Positions 26,736 through 38,754 of a DNA stretch of 64,000 bases are shown one piece after another (positions within the stretch are counted from its first letter, which is position 1; every line of letters begins with the position of its first letter). The translations under genes were made by a program, and so were the position numbers. The DNA is from Metopolophium dirhodum (Eukaryota > Arthropoda > Insecta > Hemiptera > Aphididae): NCBI RefSeq assembly GCF_019925205.1, contig NC_083561.1, positions 2,231,217-2,295,216 of the forward strand. Direction: 5' to 3'. A model generated the notes under the pieces. The model did no database searches. It saw only the letters and a program-made list of their open reading frames with translations, and was not told the DNA's origin.

Positions 26736-26835
26736 TTTTCGTAGAACAATTTTCGATCGAATACAATATTTTGTCATCTTGTGAAATATCAATTTTTAAA
26801 ATTCAAATCTATTTCCATCCGAAACAATAATACAT

Positions 26836-26861
26836 ATTATTATTATTATTATTATTATTAT
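26836..26861. repeat. (ATT)n microsatellite
   Basis: About eight ATT units in a row. Confidence 0.95.
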
Positions 26862-29240
26862 GCATATTGTTTTATTTGAAGACAATGGCGCGTGTTTGCG
26901 TGTAATAAATTGATTTTGACTAATAAACATGGGACGTAAACGTCTTACTATTTGTGATCGACAAACGTCAGAAGTGTACAACTCTGTTTTATCTTTACCC
27001 GTTTGCCTGTTAAATAAATGATAATCATTCAGAATAACTGTATTAACAAAAATGTATTTTTAATTAAATAAATTAGTTTGATGTAAAGCATATTATAATA
27101 ATTATACGCACGTGTAGTTTTCCTCTGCGCAGGTTTCTTCACCACGGATTGAAACTATGTTTTCACACGTAATACTTGAGCCCAGAACCAATCAGTTAAA
27201 TACACGAATCTTATATAAAAAAAAAACCAATCATTGGACAATAGAACAATACATTGTAGCTGGTGTACGACATGCTTAACAATTCACACTCCTATAATAG
27301 TCCATACTCTACTAAATTAAACCAATCTTCCTCTGTCTCTCTCTCCTTTCTTTCCACTCCCGCGGTATCGCGTCAGACGAACAAATCGATATTATTATAC
27401 ACATATTATCTAAATAATTTCGCACCTATTGATATTTATAGCAACATTAAACTCACGATGGATTTACGGTTATTTATTCAGTGACTTAATGAAACTACCC
27501 GATGGTTGCTGTTTTTTAGTTTTTTTTTTTTTTTTATGTACAATTATTGAATTATCCGATTTTATAATGTTGCAATAATTGTAATTATCAGTGAAACCAT
27601 CTCAAGTATTATTGCTTAATAATAAAACCACTTTAATAGTTTAATGCCACGAATCACGATGCCATACTTACTGAATGTGCTAAACAATTTATATACTTTT
27701 TTTTTTATTTAATACTCTTATTTTAATCTGATAAACTATTTTATTTGTGTAATTTTTTGAATTCTAAAAAACGGTTTGAACATTGTTTTACAATGTAGGT
27801 CTGGATATTTAATGATTGGATGAATAAAAAATATTTGCAGGTTGAACATTCGCTTTAAAATGTTTGATTTTGTTTGTTCAATCAATAATTATATTATTAT
27901 GTTATAGAACTGAACTGAATCAAATTATTTTAGATGATTTTAATTTTAATTTTATTTCAATAGCATACATTAACTAGATTTAGGAAAATAGATATTAATG
28001 TAGAATAAAAAATAATGTTTTTTAGACTCGAAGAAATTATTTGTTTTGTTTTAAATGCTGGTAGAGCGAGGAATGTTTTTATGAATAAGTAATAATAAAC
28101 AAATTGTGTACATATACCACAGTCTGTAAACAAAATTTAGGAAATGTAGTATTTATTAAGCAATTAGAATTAGGTCAATAGATATTAAGATATAAATAGG
28201 AACGGTCCTGAAATTGACCAGACTGCAGACAGTACCATTATGCTGTACATTTTGATTTAATAAAATCATTGTAAAATTGCTGAGAACTTGTGTCAGTTCA
28301 TTTAATATCATGACACCTCAATTTAAACTCAATGAGTACCTACGAGGCCTAGGAAAACCGACTTGTAACGACATTTATTTGGTGGTTTACTATGAAATGT
28401 GTTTTTTTGTCTCTGTCATCAGTGTCATCACGTTTTGGAGCAGTAAATTTGCCTCAATATTCTGCATTGAGGGTAGTTTCTTATGACGAATTTGATTTAG
28501 TTGGTAATCGGGGGTTCAAAAAAGCAAGAAAATCTACTTTTCCGAATAATTGAAAAAACAAACAATTAACAGCGGGAAAACGGTAAACAAACTGAATGAT
28601 GTTTCTCAAAATTGATTTTGTTTTTGTGTTGTAATTCAAAGAGATTTTTTAGACAATCTAAATGTTTCCGAATGTTTAGTTTTATTGGTATGATGTTATT
28701 TTCAATATAGTTTTGCTCTTTTTGGTGTTTTAACTGCATTGTTACACTCTCTATCTCTAACTAAAGCTATGCTTAAAAGAGATAGATAATCAAGTATTGT
28801 AATTATCAATTTGTGTATTGTAAATTGTAAAATTTTATTGATAAATAAAATAAAAAAACTATATATATTTGATATTTTTGGCTTGACAATTTAAAACAAG
28901 ATTCTTGCTCCTACGTTACTATAATAGTATTGTTACTCTTATTATAGCAATTTATAAATGTAAAATACATAGGCACAGTTTTTAATAAGCATTTAAATTA
29001 TACATTTTGATTGAACTGTATGGTTAGATGAAAAACAACAATTTGTCCTCATCTGAATTTAGTAATTGAGTTGTAACTTAAAAAATATAAATTGTTTTTA
29101 TAATTTAACAAAAATAAGTTCAAACTACCAAATTAAGAAAGTATCAAAATTTAATAAATAAATATAATGAAAAAAAAAGCTGTTCTTAGAAATAAATGCT
29201 GTTTCCTTCGACTGTTTCCTTTAGACCTGTCTCCTTCACT

Positions 29241-29345
29241 ATCAGAACCGTTTTCTGTATTCAATGATTTATCATTGAATTAAAGTTTAAAACATCCATT
29301 AAATTTACACTACTCAATGCTAATATACAGTAAAAGCGAGTTCCC
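29241..29345 (-). repeat. Interspersed repeat copy (shares core with 5451-5560)
   Basis: Starts with ATCAGAACCGTTTT, a variant of the reversed ACGATTCTGA end module, and carries the core TGATTTATCATTGAATTAAA then ACATCCATTA at 29265-29301, matching 5473-5510. The segments beyond the core diverge. Fragment of a dispersed family. Confidence 0.6.
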
Positions 29346-31300
29346 TGATTTTTTTTACATTTTTATAAATAAGAATTTTTATTTTTTAGGAGTTATGTAA
29401 ATACGTATATAAATACTAAATGAGTTTATAGTGCTTATTCATTATATTCACGAGCAAAGTAATATATAGTAATAAATGATAAAGAGAATAAATAATAATA
29501 ATAATAAAAATAAAAATAAAATAAATAAATAATGAGAATGTAAATTGTTTACGAGATTACCGAGTCAAAGTTTTCTTTGCGATTGCCATTTGAAACGGTA
29601 TTTGCTTGAGCTAAACTCGCGCTAACAATATACTTGATATACGGGGAATAATCACAGTTAACACCATGGCAGCCAAATTAATTGACAATCGTTGACGATA
29701 TAAGTGTTAGTCGTTTTTCCGGAAAATTTGTATGTAATTTAGAAATGCATGCGTGTAAAGAAAATAAAACGGACATAGAGGGATAGGCCGATAAAGAGTG
29801 TGTGCGTGAAAGAGAGAGAGCGAGACAGATAGAAAATGATAGGGTAAAAGAAATAAGAAGAAAATGACGCCGGTCGAGTTAAAAATCGGTTCCATTAAAG
29901 ACCCTGGGGCGTTCGCATCGAGGAGTTCTCTCTCCTGTTCCATTCGGCGACAGCCGTCATTATTTCGGATACTCGTATAAATCGTCGGCACTAAAAATAA
30001 AGCGGCTTCTCTAAGGCGATTTTCCACTGTGCCCGCTCTTCGCCGCTCCCGTCTATTCCACAATACCTTTCTCCGTCTTACAATATCATATATATATATA
30101 AATTTCCCGCCCTCTTCCTGTTGCCCAATTCACCACGCGATAAAGAGCTTTCACCAAATGAAATCTCGTATGGCGGAGAGGAAACCCCGCGATCGCAGTG
30201 GCCCTTGTTAGTTTTTATTTCACCCATTTACCGCGGTATCTAAGGAAGTGGTAATAAAATTATACCACGTGCACGGGGAATTCAAAGTATTTTATGTCTA
30301 CTTAACTCCAATTATACATAGTTGAAATATATTAACGGCGCACCAAATGTGCAATAATTAAAGGTGTGTTAAAGCAAAACAGACATAGACCCTACACACA
30401 CGCCGCACACGTGTTCGACCAAGTTGTCATCGGAGTACCGTTCCCGACGGTGAACTCTATACGGGTATAATTGGAAAGTTGGAAAGTTTGATTAAAAGCT
30501 CAACAACAACGAGACAATTTAATTATTGTCAATCGGCTGGCACGGAAAAATTAAAAAAGTAAAATAAAATAAAATAATTGGTGTACGCGGGAACGTATTA
30601 TATTGGATTTCTAGGCCAAGAAAGTTTGTGTAAAATGTATGCGTGTGCAATTTATCCTCCCAAGTAGCCGATATGATGTAAAGAAGAAAAAGTTACGGCC
30701 GAAACGGAACCGAAATCCTCCCATGGCCGTTAACGAACTCCGCCTAGTCTTTTTAACATAATGGAAAGTTTTAACGGATTTTACCCGACAGTAACGAGAA
30801 AACTGCTGGACCGAAATATTTATGGAATTTTTAACAAGCCGTCCCCGCTAAGGTCGGGCGGGGACGATAAACAAACAATTAATTGTATTTTAACAAGTTG
30901 TTATACCTAATGTTATGCGCAAACGGTCTCTTACAAAGTCGTTGGCCCGTAAAATATGCACACGGCTAGTGTGACAACGGCGTGAACTATCCCATGAGAA
31001 ATTACACCTGCATCTTAATTAGTGATAAATTCTCAAACAGTTATGATAATTTACGCACAAAATTATTTTCATTGGAAAGTCATTTAAATCCGTTAAATCG
31101 TTATTGAAGAACTGTTGATAGGACTGTAATATTGATTCGTGTAGGTATCTATAATTATAGTAGCCTATATATCCAAATAATATACCTATAGTAGGTATAC
31201 CTACCTAATGTATTATAATATTGACTATTAAGTATGATAATATAATGATTTTGATCTAATATGATTCTTAGGCATAACATTATTATAACAACAACATGTT
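29346..31300. other. Non-coding stretch with a moderate-GC patch
   Basis: AT-rich to about 29560, including an (AAT)n run near 29492-29506; then GC rises until about 31000. A 118-codon minus-strand frame (29707-30063) contains CT/GA-rich low-complexity sequence and shows no domain. No supported gene. A conserved regulatory function is possible but cannot be judged from one sequence. Confidence 0.5.
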
Positions 31301-31325
31301 AATTTATTTGTGTTGCAGGTGAGTG
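31300..31325 (+). other. Candidate recursive-splice (ratchet) junction
   Basis: TTTATTTGTGTTGCAG ends at 31318 and GTGAGTG begins at 31319: a reasonable pyrimidine-rich acceptor directly abutting a strong donor, with zero exon bases between. This matches the consensus described for ratchet points in long insect introns. No in-window exon is known to pair with it, so support is by motif alone. Confidence 0.35.
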
Positions 31326-31468
31326 TTATGACGTCGTGTTTATTTTTCGTATAGTCGTTCTAAGGACGAGACAGCTGATATGTTGGAGCATGTGTAAAGT
31401 AAGATAAAAGAACATTATATTAAATATAAATGCGTGAAACTAGAATTATGTATGTAGATACATTAAAA

Positions 31469-32060
31469 GGTCCGGATTAAGAGTGTCAGGGGGGAGGGGT
31501 CGGGGCAAGCCCAGGGGCCCACGTATGTAAAGTGTTGTCAGCTTAAAACTTTATTAAGTGGTAATTCGTACTTTTTAAATTAAAATATAGTATTACAGCT
31601 TAAGATAAACTAGTGAAAAAAAACTACCAGGCTAAATAATTATAAATAATACTATATCTGTGGGAATATGATATGTTTCAGCGCGACAGTTGTACCATCT
31701 ACACAGTCTCATTACCAGACTATTGTTTTTTTTTTTAAGGGTTAGTTCTGTGAAATCATACTTAAATAATATTTTACAAAAGTATTAAAGTATATATTAA
31801 CAGAGTGTTCAAATTTTGAAATTAAATTATTTGAAGAAGAAAAAGGTAACATTTTAGTGTTTTACTTTAAATTTAATGAGAGTAAGATCATTGATTACAG
31901 ATCATTATGTATCGTAATTATGTGTGTACTTAATAGAAATACGGACTATAGTATTATCATTTTCAAATAGTGATAGGAATAGGTCTGTATTTTTTTTTTC
32001 CAATGATGGGGACCTAAATCCATGTATAGGATCCCTAGGCCTCTAGAGTCCTTAATCCCA
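31469..32060. mobile_element. Candidate hAT-like non-autonomous element
   Basis: The left end reads GGTCCGGATTAAGAGTGTC followed by a G-rich segment with AAGCCCAGGGGCCC. The right end, reverse-complemented, reads GGGATTAAGGACTCTAGAGG and contains GGCCTAGGG. The shared GGATTAAG-type ends facing each other and the GGGGCC-rich subterminal regions resemble abundant hemipteran hAT-type non-autonomous elements. There is no coding capacity and no clear 8-bp target duplication. Boundaries and superfamily are tentative. Confidence 0.4.
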
Positions 32061-34316
32061 AAATTGAATATTAATACGTAAATGGGTAAATAGTTTCCCC
32101 GTAAGCATTATGAAGAGAATAGAATTATTCTGTGTCTTACGTGTGTCTTAATTAGATTATTATTATGTAGTATCGTAACATTGAATATTATAATTGCAAT
32201 AACTTTACAAAACACTCCAAATATATATTGTTTTACTAATATATTTTTGAATTAGTAATTATTAGTTATTAAAAATTTAAAACTAATAAATAACAATCTG
32301 ATATAAATATATATATAAAAAAAAAAAGATAATATTAAAAACGCACATTATTTTTATGCGTCTACTCTCTTTTAATAATGAAATAGAATAGTACCCGCAA
32401 TAATATAATATCGTATAATTTAGTATGTAGGGTTATTATAATATTATGTGGTGATATTATATTATGTGGTATGTATAGGATAAACATTAAACATAGTATA
32501 ATTGTAACCTACTAAAACAATATGCAAATGTAATCCGTCGTATAATACTTCATAGTTATTTAGTTAAAAAAACCAATTGCCATTATGTTATATAACGCAG
32601 GTATTTTTTAATGTTCGATTCAAATCATAAAATATTGAAGCCATTGAATGACACGATCACCTAACCATTCTTCCCTCTAGCACCCACGTGTTAATGGTTC
32701 ATTGATATTGATATGATATTACTGATTAATTAAAACTGCATTAATATTATAATCCCCAAAATTATTTTATTATTGTCCATACATGGGATCCTGCAATAAT
32801 CTAGCTCACGATATTCGTATTATCACCAACAGTTTTGTAAACAAATCCCTGTTCTCCGCTGAGATCACTGTTAACCGTTGTCCATTATATTATATATATA
32901 TATTAAATGTTCGATACTGACCAAATGGTTAGCGTTCAGTTATTTACCCTTAAAAAAAAATTGCTGTCATAGTTGACCGTTGACATTATAACAAAAACTA
33001 AATACCCCGCGAGTCTTTATCTCGGTTACTATAATGTTTATGCAAGCGTTTCATTTTTTTTTTCATACATTTTTCATCATGGATAATTAGATTAATATAA
33101 AATCGTGATAATTTAATGTCATACATTTATAAATATTATTGGGTCACGTGATTATCAACAGTTATTATAATATAATGTTACAACTGACGTCTGACCACTC
33201 ACTATTTGTTATGTAGTAAGTCACGCATATTTTAACGAGTGATAAAAGTGTTAATTTAGCATATTTGTTTAAAAAGACATTAGTATCTAAAAAAAATCGA
33301 ATTTTATTTTATATGTAATGTTCAATATTTTATTATTATTCTGATAGAGCTTTAATATTAATTTATCGTTGGATTTTTGTTTTATTCAAACTTGTTATAC
33401 TAAATATGATTTTTCACTGTAAGCCCATCCATTTATCTTCATTTATGTCACTCAATATTGAAGTGTTCACAATGGTTAAACACCATTTAAAAAAAAATAA
33501 ATTAATGTACTCTTTCTCGTCATGAATAGGTACTGACCCAAATCAGTTATGACACTTAACAGTATACGATACTTCATTAATAGGTCTGAATCATTGCATG
33601 TTGAATTATTATAATTACCCGTGTTATATTTTATGCTATATAGTAGAAAACTATTCAATTTTCGGAAACAAATAGCATCTGAAATTATAGATGATAACAT
33701 TAAATATTGTATTTAATTTGGAAGTTCAAATAAGTTAATTAATTATGAAATGGTTAATTTAAAGTTTTAATGTGTTTTTATTTTTATAAAACTTGATATT
33801 TGAATACATGATACTTTCATAAGTTTATTATTATATATTTATATATGTTTATAAAGTTAAAAGAAAATTATCATTTAATATTTACGATAACATTCAATGT
33901 TAAATATTTATATTTAGCAGGTATACATGTTGTAATTTTTAGTCGATCGAGTTCTATTCGGAGTTATTTTCTTAATGTAATAAATGTTTATTAATATTTA
34001 TTTTCAAAATTAAAATTTATACAATAAAGTTCACAGGATAACTGAATTCATATACAAATATCCGTGCTGTTGATTTTGTCTCTTGAACATTTAATTCTTT
34101 CCGTAATTTTTAAGAACCGGGAAAAAAAACCGTAAATGTTATTTTATTGATTCGATGCTCCAAGAGTGTATTAATCCATAATTTCTTCGTTTTCACGTTT
34201 CAGCTCTTAATCTAAAATTGTGTTTTTTTTTATTTTTTATTCGTTTATAAGAAAACTTTCATTATAATCATGTAATTTGATATAACATTTATACACCTAA
34301 AATCGTTATAACAAGG
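32061..34316. other. AT-rich non-coding stretch, no gene seen
   Basis: Dense stops in every frame and numerous A/T homopolymers. The minus-strand 74-codon frame at 33476-33700 shows nothing recognisable. Confidence 0.6.
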
Positions 34317-34593
34317 GATTTCAACGCTATGTGCATTATTTTTTGGGTGCTCTATAGTAAAATGCATTCCAAGTACATAGCTCGTTTCGTCTAACACATA
34401 CTTCAAAGGGGAAATTTTCATTTTACATTTTTTATCATTCTCAGGTAATTTTATTAATTTTTAGTGCATGCTGTATTATACATTGTATGAGTTTTCGAAA
34501 TTCAAAATATTTTATCAAGAAATAGTGTTTTCATAATATTTGTTTTAGAGCATTATTTAATAGTTTGTAGGGCACTTAAATCCGGGCCTTAAT
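34317..34593 (+). repeat. Dispersed repeat, copy B (homologous to 22480-23020)
   Basis: Collinear with copy A from TTTCAACGCTATGTGCATTA to CACTTAAATCCGGGCCTT, but lacking about 220 bases near the right end relative to copy A. The same order and strand as copy A, with many substitutions, indicates an old dispersed family. Confidence 0.7.
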
Positions 34594-35709
34594 TATAACC
34601 TATAGGTTATTTTTGGAATTTCAGATGACTTTTCGTTTTTTTGATAGCAGGTTGTTTTAATTCTAAAATAATAAAACATTCATTGTGCGCTCAATAAGTT
34701 TAATTAACAAAAGTTTTCACGAGTGTAATTAATAATTATATACGTACCTATACCTTTATAAAATCTCAAGCGTATATGGATGCAAGTTTGTGTGTGAACT
34801 GAGTATAAAGTAGAAAGTTTTACGAAATCTTTTGACCAGTAAAAGGTTATTTGGCCTTTTTTATTTGAAAGGAGCGTAAACCTCATACTCTTTATGATTA
34901 TGCATTAACAAATATTCTAATTAAAATATCGTAAACATATACACATTGATGATCTCACATACGATATACATGTCTTAGCTTAACACGAAAAAATATCTCG
35001 ATACTTTGCAGGACCTATTTTAAATTCAAATTTAATTATCATGTAAAGCGTAATAGACGATAATTAATATTTAATTGACCTATACGATAAACACGCCCAA
35101 CTAAAGGACTTTTATATTTGATCATCGTCATAACAAAAATATTATTGCAATACTATATCACATATTATAATATAGGGTTTGGAATGTTATGCCCTAAAAG
35201 AATTATTTTATGCACTAAAAATTCTAAATAATGCATTTATATAAAATGCACTTAAGCTATTTTTATCTTAAACAAATTTGGAACCGAAAAATAATTTTTA
35301 TCAAAATGTACAGTACCGCATAATTTCAAGTCTTCTACGTGGACTTTTAGTTTGTAAAAATATTATTCTCATTTAGTTCTCCACCGCCACTTATAATCTC
35401 GATTTTTACTTTGAACGGATCCGCTGGAAAAGTCGCTACTATAATATTCGATTAGGAAAAAATCTTGTTACAGCTCGTTACACAGGTCAAAAGAAAAAAA
35501 CCATGAATACAATTTAAGCTAACCGAGTTTTAGTGTTATTTGCTCTATAAAATGAAAAAAATAACCTTAAAATTAAAAATCGTCATTAACCGCACAATAA
35601 AAACGGGAATCATGACTTTGAAAAACAATGCAAAGTGCATCAAAATCCTAGTCCTATTTAAAATCAAATATAAAATTCGTCGGATATGACTGATAAGTGC
35701 GCTTCGACA
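34594..35709. other. AT-rich non-coding stretch, no gene seen
   Basis: Contains AATTCTAAATAATGCATTTA and related TGCACTAAAAATT sequence near 35210-35250 that weakly resembles, in reverse, parts of the 34.3-kb repeat. No supported gene. Confidence 0.5.
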
Positions 35710-35765
35710 CAGGGGTTGGCTATACGTTTTTATGGGGTCCAGATGATTTGAATATACATTTTTGA
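35710..35765 (+). mobile_element. Possible isolated hAT-type terminus
   Basis: CAGGGGTTGGCTATACG followed by TTTTTATGGGGTCC resembles the 5' end of hAT transposons (CAGGGGTTGGC-type TIR). I could not find the opposite end or a matching 8-bp target duplication, so it may be a truncated copy or chance. Confidence 0.3.
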
Positions 35766-36729
35766 TGTCCAGAAAACATTGTTTTCTGTTTAGCAAACTA
35801 TTCTGGAGAACTAAAAATAACGAATAAATTATAAAAATCATTGTTAAAACAAAATATTTTTGATGGTCTGTTATTATTTCCCCTTCTGTGGATTCCATTG
35901 CCGACTCTGCTTTATCGTTTAAATTTTGAATTGGCGCGCACCGCGAGATCGCATGACAGAACATTCAAAACAGTATGCTTTGACAGTGTTGTTGGTGGAC
36001 GTATCCACGTGGGTCCACGGCGATATAGGTGACGACCGTAGAGGGTAGACCCCGTCGGTGAAACTAGGTATGAGGAAATAAAAATAAAGAAAACTAAAGT
36101 TTCTGTTTTCCCCCCCGGGAGAGACCAACGCCCGTCATCGTGCTCGCCGGAATTAATCGTTTTCCACGCCGACAACTACAGACATATAACGAGGTGTTAT
36201 TGTGTTATGTGGTATTTTGCGCCGAACAAACGTCAGAATCAGAATTGCGTGATCGTCACTTTTTCTTTCTTTATTTATTTATTTCTTTATTTCCTTATTT
36301 TTCTTCTTTTTTTTTTTTCATACCCCGTGAAAAAGCATGCGTAATCCTGTTCGGGGTCCGCTCCGCCGCCGCCCGTCGTCGGTGATATTGAAAAAACATC
36401 CCGCACGATTTGAAAACCTCCAAAGCCCGTCGGTCCCAATCAAAATGATTGATGCAAAAACGAATTTCGCACACCGCACTATTATCTTCTCCTATCCGGC
36501 GGAGGAACCCGAACCATTCCCCTCCCCCCCCCCCAACACCGGTTTCCCACCGCCACAACGCCAATCATATCTCACTGTTCCGCTCCGTCCACATTATTAT
36601 AATATAATATAACATGGGCACACACACGTCTTCGCGCCGCAGTCGCCACCCTCGTTCGATGTCGAGCAGTTCATATCGTTATAACATCCGTAATACGAGG
36701 ACGAGGAGTAATGATGATAATGATAATAA

Positions 36730-36751
36730 TAAGAAGAAGAAGAAGAAGAAG
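36730..36751. repeat. (AAG)n microsatellite
   Basis: Seven AAG/AGA trinucleotides. Confidence 0.9.
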
Positions 36752-37109
36752 GCGTGATAACATTGCAATCGATCGTCGGCGGGGCAGGTTAAACGGACAC
36801 TCGCACGCCGTTTGTGAGTTTTATTTTTGGTTTCAACGCCGCGAAAATGACTGTGCCTCGCCGCATTACATTATTATTACTATCAGTTATGCCGCAGCAG
36901 TATAATATATACCTAACCACTACGCGGCTGATGTGTTTCGATGTTATATTATTATAACGGAAACGTCATGAGACGTCGCGATAAAAGACACCTCAGACAC
37001 GCTTTTATTGGTTTCGCTAACAGTCTGTACACCGACGTTTGACAGTGTTTTTATACGCCTTTATCGTTCTGTATATTATTATTCCGAGGGAGCGGTAAAT
37101 ATTATTTGA

Positions 37110-37139
37110 TGTTGTCTTCGTGGCCTTTTTTAGGTAGGT
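37110..37139 (+). other. Weak candidate recursive-splice junction
   Basis: TTGTCTTCGTGGCCTTTTTT runs into TAG, then GTAGGTG (junction 37133/37134). The pyrimidine tract is good and the donor half is weaker than at 31319 or 54830. TAGGTAGGT is a frequent string in this genome. Confidence 0.15.
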
Positions 37140-37330
37140 GCCCACGGCAATTATCGGCCATCGTCAGACGACCGTTTGTAAGGTTGTGGTTGTGCAAACT
37201 AAATTTACGTATTTTATACCTGGCCGTTAATGCGTATTGCGTTGTACCGAAACGATAATAATAATTATACTACGCTCTCGAACGCGACACGTGCGTTTAG
37301 CGAGAGAGGTTCGTAATAAACTATTTATAA

Positions 37331-38195
37331 TATTTTCTGGTGATATTCCCAATGGGGTCTTATAGCATTTGTTACGTATTATTTTTTTGTTTTTTTTTTT
37401 TCGGATCGTTATTGTTTTATATGATTCGTACACAATTAAAATGAAACATTTTTAAATGCCTACTTCGACGTATTTACGAAAGAACTACAGTATAATATTA
37501 TTAATATTAGGTGTTTTAGAAATATGAAATAATTGAAAAATTAATTAATAAATACTCGATAATCAAATGAACACCAAATTTTATCGATTTCACTAATTAG
37601 TGAGTTGTTGTTTTTATTGTTATTTTTATTATTATTATAACAACTACATAATATGCATTGTGCAAATATGGACCAATATTATCACACGGGGAATATAACT
37701 ATATACATTTTATAACACTTCTTAATTAATTAAATTCCTTAGAGTTGTTACATATTTTAAATTTCGAGAACCTAATATATTATAGCCAAGATGAAGGAGG
37801 AAGATACATAACAGTACTTAGTTTTGAAAACATAATATTATATTATATGTTTTATTAATAAAGATTATGTTAAAAGTTTCTAATACTTTCATCAAACACA
37901 TATTCTGTAAAAAATGTATCGTCACTTTTGATTACACTTGCACGTGGATGTGAAGAATCATAAAAGTACCCAAAAGTATAAAACATTATACTTTTGTAAG
38001 GTTTTGGATTGAATGTATGTTATATTGTGTGTAAAATATCACGTACTAATTTATTTACCTAATGAGTTTTAGACTTTAGTATCTACTATTGTCATGTCCT
38101 AAAGTGATTGATGGAGAAATTCGGTGATATTCTTTTGATTTCTGGCAATAATTGCTGTTTGTCGGCATTCAACGAGGAGGTGCTTGACGGGTACA
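37331..38195. other. AT-rich flank of the MULE insertion
   Basis: No gene seen. The last ~60 bases before the insertion are GC-richer and include the 9-bp target sequence. Confidence 0.6.
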
Positions 38196-38204
38196 GGCTA
38201 CTCC
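38196..38204. repeat. Left 9-bp target-site duplication of the MULE
   Basis: GGCTACTCC, identical to 40479-40487. Nine base pairs is the usual duplication length for Mutator-like and Foldback elements. Confidence 0.85.
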
Positions 38205-38354
38205 GGCTGCATCCGAATTGCATGCCAAAAAAAAAAAATGTCCAAATTGCATGCCGTCTCTTGTAGGGGTTTGTCCGAATTGCGTGCCATCTCTTGGAGG
38301 GGTCTGTCCGAATTGCATGCCATCTCTTAGAGGGCTTTGTCCGGATTGCATGCC
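38205..38354 (+). repeat. Left terminal inverted repeat with 33-bp tandem units
   Basis: The cap at 38205-38226 is followed by an A-run, then GCATGCC anchors at 38249, 38282 (variant GCGTGCC), 38315 and 38348, exactly 33 bases apart. The unit reads TCCGAATTGCATGCC then (A/G)TCTCTTGGAGGGGTCTG. The three left units differ from each other at several positions. Confidence 0.9.
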
Positions 38355-38754
38355 GTACACCACACGTTTATTTACTATGCACTTAAACAACTTAAACTTT
38401 TTTTTGGACAAAAAATGCATGTATAGAAACGCTCTTTTATGTATGGTTGTTACAACTGTTTAGTGATTAGTTTCTGGATTGAAATATTTTTATATCCGTA
38501 TAAATATTTTCCCAAACAGTATATCTATATTGGAGTAATGTAGTGTATTGTGGTCTCGGTATGTTTCACAGACATACATATATCCTATCGGTCACTTAAG
38601 TGTTTGTAGCTGTCAAATGTTCAATATTGATCTGAAATAATATTAAGATAAGAAAGGTATAGAGCTACGCAACTACGACCATAAAATATAATAGTAATAA
38701 TAATAATTTATATATATAATTTAGATCAAAAGGAGATATCACCTGTGTGTTTTT

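Larger units (their letters stand above)
23573..29240. other. Long AT-rich non-coding stretch, no gene seen
   Basis: No open frame longer than about 106 codons and none with recognisable content. It holds several microsatellites (listed separately) and a modest GC rise near 26340-26460 and 27100-27460. Consistent with intron or intergenic DNA. Confidence 0.6.
35766..37330. other. GC-elevated island, non-coding
   Basis: GC and CpG density rise between about 35900 and 37300. Overlapping open frames on both strands (up to 139 codons) carry no domain. Contains a poly-T run near 36308-36319, an eight-C run around 36520-36535 and an (AAG)n run at 36730-36751. May be a regulatory island. Confidence 0.4.

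Noticed and set aside
29707..30063. 118-codon minus-strand open frame
   Set aside because: The second half is CT-repeat-derived (SVSLSLFH), the first half has no recognisable family, and no splice or promoter support.
35545..35964. 139-codon minus-strand open frame
   Set aside because: It crosses the possible hAT end and AT-rich sequence and has a hydrophobic, I/F/L-rich composition typical of chance frames in this DNA; no domain.
38249..38354. CRISPR-like regularly spaced repeats at the MULE ends
   Set aside because: The repeats are directly abutting 33-bp units without unique spacers, are mirrored at the other end of a transposon, and the genome is eukaryotic.
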